A stretch of DNA of 64,000 nucleotides from Orlajensenia leifsoniae (GCF_004570845.1 NZ_SPQZ01000004.1:186001-250000), one strand, 5' to 3'; counted from the stretch's first letter, positions 24,516 through 33,123 are shown. The notes: a model not told the origin generated them from the letters alone. Numbers and translations are program-made.

Positions 24516-25901
24516 CTACTCGACCTTGTCGGAAGAGCCCGAGCCGGCACCCGTCGTCGCCGTGGAGCGAGAGCTCGACACCCGACGGGCGACGAGGAAG
24601 ACGGCGGCGCCGACGGCGAGCACGATCGCTCCGAACAGCCACACCTGCGGCGACTGCTGGGTGAGCAGCAGCACGCAGGAGGCGATGCCCAGGATCGGCA
24701 GGACGGTCCACGCCTGGAAGTGCGGGTGGTCGACCTTGTCGCGGCGCAGCACGAGCACGGCGATGTTCGTGCTGGCGAAGACGAAGAGCAGCAGGAACAC
24801 GACGGTCTCGGCGAGCACCGAGAGGTCGCCGAGCAGCGTGATGCCCATGGCGATGAGCGTGGTCGAGAGGATCGCGACCCACGGCGTGCGACGCTTCGGG
24901 AGCACCCGCCCGAAGACCCGGGGGAGGAGGCCCTGCTCGGCCATGCCGTACGTCATGCGGCTCGCCATGATCATGGTGAGCAGCGCTCCGTTGGCCACGG
25001 CTATCAACGCGATCGCGCTGAACAGCCACTCGGGGACTCCGAGACCGGATGCCGAGACGACGGCGAGCAGTGGACCACTCGACTCGCCGAGCTCCGACGG
25101 CGAGAGGGTGATCGAGCTGGCGAGGGCGACGAGTACATAGACGGCGCCGGCCACGGCCAGAGCTCCGAACAGTGCGCGCGGGTAGTTGCGCGGAGTGCGC
25201 AGCTCCTCGGCGACGTTCGCCGAGGTCTCGAAACCGACGAAGGAGTAGAAGGCGATGATGGTGGCGCCGAGCACGGCGCCCCACGGCGAGACTCCGTCGC
25301 GGAACTCGAGCACGCGGGCCGGCTCGCCGTTGCCCGAGCCGAGCACGACCGCTCCGGCGATGATGACGATGAGGAGTCCGGTGAGCTCGATGACCGTCAT
25401 GACCACATTGCCCGCCATGGACTCGCGGATGCCGCGAGCGTTCAACGCGGCGACGAGCGCGAGGAAGACGATGGCCGCCGGGATGGGCGGCACGTCGATG
25501 AAGGTTCCCAGATAGTCGCCCGCGAAGGCGAGAGCCAGGCCCGCGGCGCTGACGACGCCGGCCGAGAGCATGCAGAAGCCGACGAGGAAGGAGATGACCG
25601 GCTTCTTGAAGGCGCGCTCGGCGTAGATGGCCGAGCCGCCGGCCCGCGGATACTTCGTGACGAGCTCGGCGTAGGAGCCCGCTGTGAAGAGCGCCATCAC
25701 GAGAGCGAGAAGCAGGGGGAGCCAGAGTGCTCCGCCGACCTCCTCGGACAGCACGCCCATGAGCGCGTAGATGCCCGCGCCGAGAACGTCGCCGAGCACG
25801 AAGAGGAACAGCAGTGGGCCGGTGATGGAGCGGCGCAGGCGGGTGTCGGAGTCTGGTGCGTCCGTCGCATCGGGCGCCGCTGTCGTGGGTGCGTCAGCCA
25901 C
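24516..25901 (-). CDS. APC-family amino acid permease
   Basis: This 461-residue, 12-helix transporter has a first-helix motif LFVLGDVLGAGIYALMGVLS, then YPRAGGSAIYAERAFKKPVI (helix 3 loop), FYSFVGFETSANVAEELRTP (helix 6) and YGMAEQGLLPRVFGRVLPKR. It resembles cationic or general amino acid APC transporters. About 20 charged residues precede helix 1 and a Ser/Thr-rich tail ends it. The start codon is GTG. The last codons and the TAG stop (CTACTCGACC on the plus strand) resemble the end of dispersed repeat family A. It stands alone, so the substrate cannot be inferred. Confidence 0.9.
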   Translation of the reverse strand: MADAPTTAAPDATDAPDSDTRLRRSITGPLLFLFVLGDVLGAGIYALMGVLSEEVGGALWLPLLLALVMALFTAGSYAELVTKYPRAGGSAIYAERAFKKPVISFLVGFCMLSAGVVSAAGLALAFAGDYLGTFIDVPPIPAAIVFLALVAALNARGIRESMAGNVVMTVIELTGLLIVIIAGAVVLGSGNGEPARVLEFRDGVSPWGAVLGATIIAFYSFVGFETSANVAEELRTPRNYPRALFGALAVAGAVYVLVALASSITLSPSELGESSGPLLAVVSASGLGVPEWLFSAIALIAVANGALLTMIMASRMTYGMAEQGLLPRVFGRVLPKRRTPWVAILSTTLIAMGITLLGDLSVLAETVVFLLLFVFASTNIAVLVLRRDKVDHPHFQAWTVLPILGIASCVLLLTQQSPQVWLFGAIVLAVGAAVFLVARRVSSSRSTATTGAGSGSSDKVE

Positions 25902-26047
25902 GGGGTGCTCGTGTCTGTCGGGCGGTGTCGTGACGGGTCGGTGCGAAGTAGTGCATTCCGCTCATTGTTGTCGGATGCGGGGGCGGGCGTCGGCCCCTTG
26001 ACTTCCGGCGTGGGAGTGTGGATTGCGCGGCAGGGGCGTGCGGTGGG

Positions 26048-26128
26048 GTGGTCTCGATACGCGGCCGACTCCGTCGGGCGCTACTCGACCGGCGGAATGG
26101 GCGGGATCGCGGGCTACTCGACCGGCGG
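26048..26128 (+). repeat. Dispersed repeat family A, copy 3 (full plus partial)
   Basis: GTGGTCTCGATACGCGG to GCGCTACTCGACCGGCGG (ends 26095), followed by a partial unit GGCTACTCGACCGGCGG (26112-26128). The partial unit encodes, on the minus strand, the final Pro-Pro-Val-Glu and TAG stop of the flavoprotein gene. Confidence 0.75.
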
Positions 26129-27100
26129 GGCGGGCATGAGCGTGAGGGCCTCGCGCACCTCCTCCTCGACGAGGTCGGCGTTGAGGCCGGCACCCACCAT
26201 GTTGCCCGCGGCCATGGAGATGGGCACCGACGACCGGGCATCCGTCACGTTGCCCGCAGCCCAGAGTCCAGGGATGCTCGTGCGGCCCATCGGGTCGACG
26301 TCGAGCCAACTCGAACCCTGCCGATCGACGACGGCTGCGCCGAGCTGACGGGCCAGCTCATCGAGCGGCGCCGGCGCCGGGCCCGCGAAGATCGCGTCGA
26401 CGGGCACGGATGCGCCGTCGGCGAGGCGCACGGCGGTGGGGGTGTCCCCGGCATCCGTTTCGATCGAAGCCACCAGGCGTTCCTCGACGAGGATGCCGCG
26501 GGCGAGCAATGCGCTGCGCAGCTCGTCGGGGAGCTCGGAGCCGTTCACGAGATAGGTGACGTCGGCGGAGAGCTGGCGCATCAGCTGCGCCTGGTGGGTG
26601 CTCATGGGGCTGGCCGCGACGATCGCGATGCGGCGGTCGCGCACCTCCCAGCCGTCGCAGTAGGGGCAGACGACCACGCCCCGGCCCCACTGCTCGGCGA
26701 GGCCGGGGATGCTCGGCAGCTCGTCGCGCAGGCCGGTGGCGAGCAGCATCCGTCGCGTGATGTGGGTCTCGCCGGAATCGAACACGACCTCGAAGCCCGG
26801 CTCGGTGCCGCCCTCGGACTGGCCTTCCTTGCCCTCGTCGGTGCGGGTGGCGGATGCGACGCCTCCTGTGCGCACCTCGACGGTGTCGTAGCGCGCCAGT
26901 TCGCGGCGACCGTCGGCGAGCAGGTCGAGCGGCGAGGTGTGATCGCGGCCGAGCACGCCGTGCATGTGCGTGGCGAAGCGGTTGCGGGGGCGCGCCTGGT
27001 CGACGACGAGCACGCGTCGGCGCGAGCGGCCGAGCATGAGCGCGGCGCTGAGTCCGGCGCTGCCGCCGCCGATGATGATGACGTCCCAGGAAGTGTTCAT
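26114..27100 (-). CDS. NAD(P)/FAD-dependent oxidoreductase, thioredoxin reductase-like
   Basis: This 328-residue flavoprotein of the low-molecular-weight thioredoxin reductase fold has FAD-binding DVIIIGGGSAGLSAALMLG (residues 6-24), redox-active CPYCDG (Cys145, Cys148), and the FAD closing motif SIPGLWAAGNVTDARSSVP. The spacing before the CxxC is longer than in TrxB, and a Glu/Gly-rich loop at 88-100 is extra. In Actinobacteria such genes are often divergent from an XRE-cupin regulator, as here. Its electron acceptor is unknown; a true thioredoxin reductase usually lies beside trxA, which is absent. The C-terminus is repeat-encoded. Confidence 0.88.
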   Translation of the reverse strand: MNTSWDVIIIGGGSAGLSAALMLGRSRRRVLVVDQARPRNRFATHMHGVLGRDHTSPLDLLADGRRELARYDTVEVRTGGVASATRTDEGKEGQSEGGTEPGFEVVFDSGETHITRRMLLATGLRDELPSIPGLAEQWGRGVVVCPYCDGWEVRDRRIAIVAASPMSTHQAQLMRQLSADVTYLVNGSELPDELRSALLARGILVEERLVASIETDAGDTPTAVRLADGASVPVDAIFAGPAPAPLDELARQLGAAVVDRQGSSWLDVDPMGRTSIPGLWAAGNVTDARSSVPISMAAGNMVGAGLNADLVEEEVREALTLMPAPPVE

Positions 27101-27125
27101 GTGTAAATCCTGCGCCGCGGGTTCG

Positions 27126-27147
27126 TACAATGGCAAACAGGTTTGCC
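27126..27147 (+). promoter_or_regulatory. -10 box and operator of XRE-cupin gene
   Basis: TACAAT (27126-27131) is a strong -10, immediately followed by GGCAAACAGGTTTGCC (27132-27147), a perfect 7-2-7 palindrome over the expected start of transcription. The flavoprotein start is only 31 bases to the left, so one binding event could repress both directions. Confidence 0.75.
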
Positions 27148-27172
27148 GAAACAGCAATTGCGAGGAGCGACC

Positions 27173-27829
27173 ATGGCACACGTTCACGACTGGAGTGCGG
27201 CGACTGGGTCGGACGAGCCGGGTGCTCCGGATGCCGCACCCGACGCTGCGTCGACGAGCTTCGAGGCGATGCTCGACCAGGTCGCCCCGCGCCTGCGCGC
27301 GCTCCGCCAGCGCCGGGAACTCACCCTCGCCGAACTCGCCGAGCGCACGGGGATCTCGGTCAGCACGCTGTCACGGCTCGAGTCGGGCGCGCGGAGGCCG
27401 GCGCTCGACCTGCTCATGCGCCTCGCCGGGGTGTACCGGGTGAGCCTCGACGACCTCGTCGGAGCGCCGCAGATCGCCGACCCGCGGGTGCGCCCGAAGC
27501 CGTTCTACCGCAACGGCAAGGCCATCATTCCGCTCACCCGCGACAACCCCGACGTGCACGCCTTCAAGATGGTGCTGCCCGGCCACGATCCGGCCGCGCC
27601 CATCGAGACGAGCACCCACGAGGGCTACGACTGGATCTACGTGCTCAGCGGTCGCGTGCGGCTGGCCCTCGGCACCGAGGAGATCGTGCTCGAGGCCGGA
27701 GAGGCAGCCGAATTCGACACCCGGATGCCGCACGGCAACGTGAGCGCATCGATGGAGCCGGCGGAGATCCTCAACCTGCTGAGCACTCAGGGAGAGCGGG
27801 TGCACCTGCGGGAGTCGCCCGACAGGTGA
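27173..27829 (+). CDS. XRE-family regulator with C-terminal cupin sensor domain
   Basis: This 218-residue protein starts at ATG 27173 with GAGGAG 5 bases upstream. A disordered start (residues 1-30, rich in Asp, Ala, Pro) leads to the Xre helix-turn-helix (LRALRQRRELTLAELAERTG then ISVSTLSRLESGARRPALDL, about 40-80). The C-terminal cupin barrel follows (STHEGYDWIYVLSGRVRLAL then LEAGEAAEFDTRMPHGNVSA). The barrel presumably binds a small effector. A perfect palindrome on its promoter indicates autorepression and control of the divergent flavoprotein. Confidence 0.9.
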   Translation: MAHVHDWSAATGSDEPGAPDAAPDAASTSFEAMLDQVAPRLRALRQRRELTLAELAERTGISVSTLSRLESGARRPALDLLMRLAGVYRVSLDDLVGAPQIADPRVRPKPFYRNGKAIIPLTRDNPDVHAFKMVLPGHDPAAPIETSTHEGYDWIYVLSGRVRLALGTEEIVLEAGEAAEFDTRMPHGNVSASMEPAEILNLLSTQGERVHLRESPDR

Positions 27830-27904
27830 GGAAGTTCCGGTTCGCGCCGGAAGAGAGCGCACCGAGAACGGAGTCGCGGCGGGTGGTGGGCGGGGCGCAC
27901 CCGC

Positions 27905-27954
27905 GTGTACTTCGTAATCGGCGGAGTGCACCAAGGTGTACTACGTTCTCGGCG
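27905..27954 (+). repeat. Imperfect 19-bp direct repeat
   Basis: GTGTACTTCGTAATCGGCG (27905) and GTGTACTACGTTCTCGGCG (27936) match at 16 of 19 positions, 31 bp apart (three helical turns). They lie in the 253-base gap before the hydrolase gene and could be tandem activator sites. Confidence 0.5.
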
Positions 27955-28082
27955 AAGGACATCCGCGCGATCTTCGTTTACGCCACGCCCTCGGTGCGAA
28001 CTGGCCGCGAGTGCCGCCGAGACAGGGGAATCACCATGGTCGCGGGCATCCGCTCACCCCGTTCGACCGACAGAATGGCTGC

Positions 28083-28883
28083 ATGAGCGCCCCCTTCCCC
28101 GCCCTGACCGAGATGCCGTCGCCGCAGTACGTGATGTCGGCCGATGGTATGCGCATCGCGACCTACCAGTGGGGCGACGACGATGCGCCGACTGTGCTCT
28201 GCGTGCACGGCTTCGCCTCCAGCTGCCGCGACAACTGGGTGAGCACGGGCTGGGTGCGCGACCTCACGCGCGCCGGCTTCCGCGTGCTCGGCGTCGACCA
28301 GCGCGGGCACGGAGCGAGCGACAAACCTTACGAGGCATCCGCTTACGGGATGGATGCTCTCGTCGACGACCTGGTGACGGTGCTCGACACCTACCTCCTC
28401 GACACCGTGCTCTATGCGGGCTACTCGCTGGGGGCGCGGGTCGGATGGCAGCTGGCCGTGCAGGTTCCGGAACATGTGGGGCGCGCGGTGCTCGGCGGCA
28501 TCCCCGACGGGCGCCCGCTCGCCCGCCTGCAGATCGAGCAGGCCCGGGCATATGTCGATCACGGCATACCTATCGAAGACAAGGTCACGCAGAACTACGT
28601 GACGCTCACAGAGAGAGTTCCTGGGAACGATCTGCGCGCCCTCATCGGGCTGGCCGAGGGCATGCGCCTGGGTGACGCCGACCCCGATCCGACGCATCCG
28701 CCGACCCAGGAGATCCTGTTCGCGACGGGCAGTGAAGACGCCATCCTCGAGCGGTCGAGGCTGCTGGCGGATGCCACACCTCACGGCACGTTCGTGGAGT
28801 TGCCCGACCGCCACCACTTCAATGCGCCGGGGTCGCGCGTGTTCCGGCACGCAGCGGTGGAGTTCTTCACGCAGGGGGAGTAG
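28083..28883 (+). CDS. Alpha/beta hydrolase
   Basis: This 266-residue alpha/beta-hydrolase-fold protein has oxyanion region VLCVHGFASSCRDNW (39-53), VDQRGHGASDKPYE, nucleophile elbow YAGYSLGARVGW (Ser115) and the C-terminal catalytic histidine in PDRHHFNAPGS. The acid is probably in the strand near FATGSEDAI. There is no signal peptide, so it is cytoplasmic. It could be an esterase, lactonase or C-C hydrolase; the substrate is unknown. It is a single gene, followed by a family B repeat and the fatty-acid operon promoter. Confidence 0.88.
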   Translation: MSAPFPALTEMPSPQYVMSADGMRIATYQWGDDDAPTVLCVHGFASSCRDNWVSTGWVRDLTRAGFRVLGVDQRGHGASDKPYEASAYGMDALVDDLVTVLDTYLLDTVLYAGYSLGARVGWQLAVQVPEHVGRAVLGGIPDGRPLARLQIEQARAYVDHGIPIEDKVTQNYVTLTERVPGNDLRALIGLAEGMRLGDADPDPTHPPTQEILFATGSEDAILERSRLLADATPHGTFVELPDRHHFNAPGSRVFRHAAVEFFTQGE

Positions 28884-28893
28884 CGGTGCAGCT

Positions 28894-28936
28894 GGTGCGC
28901 TTCGACCGCGGACTTCGTCCGGGCCTCAGCGAGCGG
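28894..28936 (+). repeat. Dispersed repeat family B, copy 2
   Basis: GTGCGCTTCGACCG, the stem CGGAC-TTC-GTCCG (28908-28920) and GGGCCTCAGCGAGCGG. It begins 11 bases after the hydrolase stop and ends just before the next promoter, the position expected of a terminator or insulator. Confidence 0.75.
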
Positions 28937-28948
28937 CGGATGAGGTCC

Positions 28949-28977
28949 TTCACGCGGGGCTGACAGCGGACTAACGT
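28949..28977 (+). promoter_or_regulatory. Promoter of the fatty acid methylation operon
   Basis: TTCACG (28949-28954), 17 bases, TAACGT (28972-28977). Transcription would begin at or beside GTG 28985, implying a leaderless message and supporting that start codon. Confidence 0.5.
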
Positions 28978-28984
28978 GTGGAAC

Positions 28985-30376
28985 GTGTCCGCTCCCGCGA
29001 CAGACGCTCGGACCGCTCACGCCGACGGCGTGGAGCGCATTCTGGAGAGCTATCGCGCGGTTCCGCCTGCGGCATCCGTTCGGCTGGCCAAACGCACCTC
29101 GAATCTGTTCCGCACGCGGACCAAGACGGATGCGCCGGGCCTCGACACCTCCGGCCTGACCGGCGTGATCTCGATCGATCCCGAGGCCCGGACCGCCGAC
29201 GTCGCCGGCATGTGCACCTACGACGACCTCGTCGCGGCCACATTGCCCTACGGCCTCGCCCCGCTGGTCGTGCCGCAGCTGAAGACCATCACGCTCGGAG
29301 GAGCCGTCACGGGTCTCGGCATCGAGTCGACGTCGTTCCGCAGCGGGCTGCCGCACGAGTCCGTGCTCGAGATGGACATCCTCACCGGGGCCGGCGACGT
29401 GCTCACGGCCTCGCCGGTCGAGAACCCCGAGCTGTATCGGGCCTTCCCCAACTCCTACGGCACGCTCGGATACGCCGTGCGCCTCCGCATCGAACTGGAG
29501 CCGGTCGAGCCGTTTGTGGCACTCAGGCACGTGCGTTTCCACTCCATCGACGACCTCGTCGCGGCCATGGACCGCATCACCGAGACCGGCGTCCACGACG
29601 GGGTCGCGGTGGACTACCTCGACGGCGTGGTGTTCAGCGCGGTCGAGAGCTACCTCTGCCTCGGGACGCAGACCGCGGCGCCCGGTCTGGTGAGCGACTA
29701 CAGCCGGCAGCGCATCTACTACCGCTCGATCCAGCACGACGACGGCGTGACCGACGACCGCCTCACGATCCACGACTACCTCTGGCGGTGGGACACCGAC
29801 TGGTTCTGGTGCTCGGAGGCGTTCGGCGCGCAGCATCCGTTGATCCGACGGGTCTGGCCACGGCGCTATCGACGCAGCAGCTCGTACTCGAAGCTGATGA
29901 CGCTGGAACGACGGTTCGACATCGGCGACCGCCTCGAGAAACTCAAGAATCGCCCAGCGCGGGAGCGCGTGATCCAGGACGTCGAGATCCCGATCGACCG
30001 CTGCGCCGAGTTCCTCGGCTGGTTCCTGGCGACAGTGCCCATCGAGCCGATCTGGCTGTGCCCGCTGCGGCTCCGCGACGGGAGCGGGCCTGACGGCGGC
30101 TGGCCGCTCTACCCGATGCGACCGCAGCAGACCTACGTGAACGTGGGCTTCTGGTCGACGGTTCCCGTGGGTTCGACGGAGGGGGCGACCAACCGACTCA
30201 TCGAGCGCAGGGTGAGCGAGCTCGACGGCCACAAGTCGCTGTACTCCGAATCGTTCTACTCGCGGGAGGAGTTCGACGATCTCTACGGCGGCCCGAGCTA
30301 CCGCATCGCCAAGGAGCTCTACGATCCCGATTCCCGACTCCTCGACCTCTACGCGAAGGCGGTGCAACGACGATGA
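28985..30376 (+). CDS. FAD-dependent oxidoreductase of 10-methyl fatty acid synthesis (TmsA/BfaA-like)
   Basis: This 463-residue FAD-binding_4-type oxidoreductase related to DHCR24 shows VVPQLKTITLGGAVTGLGIE (FAD pyrophosphate region), NSYGTLGYAVRLRIELEPVE, and conserved WRWDTDWFWCSEAFGAQHPL then RRVWPRRYRRSSSYSKLM. In other Actinobacteria the pair oxidoreductase plus cyclopropane-synthase-like methyltransferase turns oleoyl chains into 10-methylstearate (tuberculostearate): the methyltransferase makes a 10-methylene intermediate and this enzyme reduces it. Here the two overlap by 4 bases, matching tmsA/tmsB (bfaA/bfaB). No tmsC-like domain is seen nearby. The start is GTG 28985 because a promoter-like TAACGT ends 7 bases before it; GTG 28976 is possible. 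Confidence 0.85.
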   Translation: MSAPATDARTAHADGVERILESYRAVPPAASVRLAKRTSNLFRTRTKTDAPGLDTSGLTGVISIDPEARTADVAGMCTYDDLVAATLPYGLAPLVVPQLKTITLGGAVTGLGIESTSFRSGLPHESVLEMDILTGAGDVLTASPVENPELYRAFPNSYGTLGYAVRLRIELEPVEPFVALRHVRFHSIDDLVAAMDRITETGVHDGVAVDYLDGVVFSAVESYLCLGTQTAAPGLVSDYSRQRIYYRSIQHDDGVTDDRLTIHDYLWRWDTDWFWCSEAFGAQHPLIRRVWPRRYRRSSSYSKLMTLERRFDIGDRLEKLKNRPARERVIQDVEIPIDRCAEFLGWFLATVPIEPIWLCPLRLRDGSGPDGGWPLYPMRPQQTYVNVGFWSTVPVGSTEGATNRLIERRVSELDGHKSLYSESFYSREEFDDLYGGPSYRIAKELYDPDSRLLDLYAKAVQRR

Positions 30377-31764
30377 CGACGTTCAAGGAACGCCCCACCG
30401 GTTCCCCGGATCCCGGTGGATCCCATTCCCCTCATTCCCCTCATTCCCCGAGTGTGACGGATGCCGCGGCCAGAGCCGAGGCGACGGGGAAGTACACCCT
30501 CGCCGAGGTCCTGGAGATCCTCGCCGGCGGTCACCTCCCGCTGAGGTTCACCGCCTACGACGGGAGTTCGGCCGGGCCGGCGGATGCGCCGCTCGGGATC
30601 GAGCTGAAGAACCCGCGGGGAACGACGTACCTGGCGACGAGTCGGGGCGACCTGGGACTCGGTCGCGCCTACATCGCCGGCGACCTCGAGATCCACGGAG
30701 TGCATCCGGGAGACCCGTACGACCTGCTTCGCGCGCTCGCCGACGACCTGGTGTTCAAGCTGCCATCGCCGCGCGTGCTGGCGCAGATCGTGCGGTCCAT
30801 CGGGGTCGAGCACCTGCGCCCGATCGCTCCTCCTCCCCAGGAGGCTCCGCCGCGCTGGCGTCGGGTCGCGGAGGGCCTCCGCCACAGCAAGAGTCGCGAC
30901 GCCGAGGCCATCCACCACCACTACGACGTGTCGAACACCTTCTACGAGTGGGTTCTCGGCCCGTCGATGACGTACACCTGCGCCTGCTACCCGACCCTCG
31001 ACGCCTCGCTCGACGAGGCGCAGGAGAACAAGTACCGACTGGTGTTCGAGAAGCTGCGGCTGAAGTCCGGCGACAGGCTGCTCGACGTCGGATGCGGGTG
31101 GGGAGGCATGGTGCGCTACGCCGCCCGCCGTGGGGTGAAGGCCACCGGTGTCACCCTCTCGGAGGAGCAGACGACGTGGGCGCAGCGGGCCATCGCCGAC
31201 GAGGGCCTGGCCGACCTGGCCGAGGTGCGCTTCGGCGACTACCGCGACATCAGGGAGAGCGGCTTCGACGCCGTGTCGTCTATCGGCCTGCTCGAGCACA
31301 TCGGAGTGCGCAACTACTCGTCGTACTTCCGCTTCCTGCAGTCGCGGCTCCGCCCCGGAGGCCTGCTGCTCAACCACTGCATCACGCGTCCCGAGAACAC
31401 GCACACGCCGTCGACGCGGGGGTTCATCGACCGTTACGTCTTCCCCGACGGGGAGCTCACGGGCTCGGGTCGCATCATCACCGAGGCTCAGGATGCCGGA
31501 CTCGAGGTGCTGCACGAGGAGAACCTGCGGCAGCACTACGCGCTCACGCTGCGCGACTGGTGCGCCAACCTGGTCGAGCACTGGGACGAGGCCGTCGCCG
31601 AGGTCGGGCTGCCCACGGCCAAGGTCTGGGGTCTGTACATGGCCGGATCGCGGCTGGCGTTCGAGGTCGGCGGCATCCAGTTGCATCAGGTGCTGGCCAC
31701 CCGGCCCGACCCCCGAGCGGGCGTCGGTGAGGGGCTGCCGCTGCGACCCTGGTGGACGGCGTAA
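30373..31764 (+). CDS. S-adenosylmethionine-dependent fatty acid C-methyltransferase (TmsB/BfaB, CFA synthase family)
   Basis: The protein (463 residues) belongs to the cyclopropane fatty acid synthase family (Mycolic_acid_synth). An N-terminal domain (40-150) with ATSRGDLGLGRAYIAGDLEI precedes the catalytic part: AIHHHYDVSNTFYEWVLGPS, MTYTCACYPTLDASLDEAQE, SAM motif DVGCGWGG (238-245), GVTLSEEQTTWAQ and SSIGLLEHIGVRNY. It would methylate unsaturated acyl chains of membrane phospholipids. The first 28 residues hold a low-complexity His-Ser-Pro triplet run from a 9-bp tandem repeat near 30425. It overlaps the oxidoreductase stop by 4 bases, so both are made together. Confidence 0.88.
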   Translation: MTTFKERPTGSPDPGGSHSPHSPHSPSVTDAAARAEATGKYTLAEVLEILAGGHLPLRFTAYDGSSAGPADAPLGIELKNPRGTTYLATSRGDLGLGRAYIAGDLEIHGVHPGDPYDLLRALADDLVFKLPSPRVLAQIVRSIGVEHLRPIAPPPQEAPPRWRRVAEGLRHSKSRDAEAIHHHYDVSNTFYEWVLGPSMTYTCACYPTLDASLDEAQENKYRLVFEKLRLKSGDRLLDVGCGWGGMVRYAARRGVKATGVTLSEEQTTWAQRAIADEGLADLAEVRFGDYRDIRESGFDAVSSIGLLEHIGVRNYSSYFRFLQSRLRPGGLLLNHCITRPENTHTPSTRGFIDRYVFPDGELTGSGRIITEAQDAGLEVLHEENLRQHYALTLRDWCANLVEHWDEAVAEVGLPTAKVWGLYMAGSRLAFEVGGIQLHQVLATRPDPRAGVGEGLPLRPWWTA

Positions 31765-31837
31765 CAGCCGCGGCTGATAGCTTCAGCGACGAGAGTGGTG
31801 CTGCTCGGCGCCGGTCCGTCGACGGAAGGACTCCGGC

Positions 31838-32599
31838 ATGAAGGTCGTGGCCGTATACAGCACCAAGGGCGGAGTCGGTAAGACGACGGCCGCGGTCAAC
31901 CTTGCCGCAGAGGCGTCGGCCGACTTCCGAGTGCTGCTGTGGGACCTCGACCCGCAGGGTGCCGCGACCTTCCTGCTCCAGGTGAAGCCGAAGCTCAAAG
32001 GCGGCATCGACGCCCTCGTCGCCGGCGACAGCAAGGTGAAGAACGCGATCCGCTCGACCGGCATCCGCACCCTCGACGTGCTCCCTGCCGATGCCGGCTA
32101 TCGCGACCTCGACCTCGTGCTGGACCACGCGAAGAAGTCGCAGCAGCGCATCGCGAAGATCCTCGAGCACATCGAGGACGACTACGACGTCGTGGTGCTG
32201 GACTGCCCGCCCGGAGCCGCGGTCGTGGCTGAGAACGCCATCTTCTCGGCCGACGTCGTCGTGGTCCCCCTGGTGCCGTCGCCCCTGGCGATGCGCTCCC
32301 TCGAGCAGGTCACCGAGTTCGTCGCCGAGTCGGTGTCGAAGGCTCGGATCCTGACGTTCTTCTCGATGGTCGACCGGCGGAAGACCCTGCACCGGGACAC
32401 CGTGCGCGATCTGCCCGGCACCAGCAAGGCCGTGACCGACATCGTCGTGCCGGCCACCGTGGTCATCGAGCGGATGGGCACGCTGCGGGCCCCGGTGTCG
32501 AGCTACGCCCCCAACACCGAGGCCGCCCGCGCGTTCGGCGAACTGTGGGCGCGGGTGGCGACAGTGATCAAGGTGAAGGCGCGCAAGCGCAAGCGCTGA
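31838..32599 (+). CDS. Orphan ParA-family ATPase
   Basis: This 253-residue ParA/MinD-type protein has the deviant Walker A YSTKGGVGKTTAAVNLA (7-23), Walker A' LLWDLDPQGAATF and Walker B VVVLDCPPGAAVVAENA. Unlike segregation ParA there is no parB and no parS-like GTTTCACGTGAAAC nearby, and the N-terminal DNA-binding domain is absent. The C-terminus ends in a basic tail (KVKARKRKR) that could bind DNA or membrane. Such orphan ParAs place cargo in the cell or act in other localisation tasks. GGAAGGA lies upstream of ATG 31838. The next gene, marR, is only 32 bases away. Confidence 0.88.
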   Translation: MKVVAVYSTKGGVGKTTAAVNLAAEASADFRVLLWDLDPQGAATFLLQVKPKLKGGIDALVAGDSKVKNAIRSTGIRTLDVLPADAGYRDLDLVLDHAKKSQQRIAKILEHIEDDYDVVVLDCPPGAAVVAENAIFSADVVVVPLVPSPLAMRSLEQVTEFVAESVSKARILTFFSMVDRRKTLHRDTVRDLPGTSKAVTDIVVPATVVIERMGTLRAPVSSYAPNTEAARAFGELWARVATVIKVKARKRKR

Positions 32600-32631
32600 G
32601 TCGACGCCGGCAGCGGCGGTAGGCTCCGAAT

Positions 32632-33123
32632 GTGAGTGAGCCCGACGACGAGGTCGACCTGATCATCGATGCGTGGTCTCGTCGACTGCCCGATGTCGAC
32701 CTGACGCCGCTCGACGTCATGTCGCGGCTGCGGCGCGTGTCGAAGAAGCTCAGCGTGTTGCGGGCCGACGCCTTCAGCAGCGCCGGCCTAGCCGCGTGGG
32801 AGTTCGACGTTCTCGCCGCATTGGGGCGAGCGGATGCTCCGCACGAGCTGAGCCCCGCCCAGTTGATCGAGGCGACCATGATCGGCAGCGCCGCGATGAC
32901 CAACCGGCTCGACAACCTGTCGCGTCGCGGGCTGGTGGATCGGAGGCCGCATCCGCGAGACGGACGCAGCGTGCTGGTGCGGCTGACGGATGAAGGTGCC
33001 ACACGGGTCGACGACGCCATGCGTACCCTCGCTCAGCGCGAGGCCGAGGAGCTCAGCGGGCTCAGCCAGGAGGAACAGGCGACCCTCGCCGCTCTGCTCC
33101 GGAAGATGGCGACGCCGGAGTAG
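32632..33123 (+). CDS. MarR family transcriptional regulator
   Basis: This 163-residue winged-helix regulator has dimer helices LDVMSRLRRVSKKLSVLRAD, then recognition region LSPAQLIEATMIGSAAMTNR with LDNLSRRGLVDRRPHPRDGR and the wing SVLVRLTDEGATRVDDAM. Asp/Arg residues in the wing (RDGR) are typical. Start GTG 32632. It follows parA closely and may be cotranscribed; no obvious enzyme or transporter target is adjacent on the same strand, so its regulon is probably elsewhere. Confidence 0.9.
   Translation: MSEPDDEVDLIIDAWSRRLPDVDLTPLDVMSRLRRVSKKLSVLRADAFSSAGLAAWEFDVLAALGRADAPHELSPAQLIEATMIGSAAMTNRLDNLSRRGLVDRRPHPRDGRSVLVRLTDEGATRVDDAMRTLAQREAEELSGLSQEEQATLAALLRKMATPE

Noticed and set aside
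24246-26348. A 700-codon open frame on the plus strand
   Set aside because: It is antisense to the APC permease and the flavoprotein gene, is highly biased to Arg, Glu, Asp and Gly, and has no domain. High G+C at third positions of the real genes keeps the opposite frame open.
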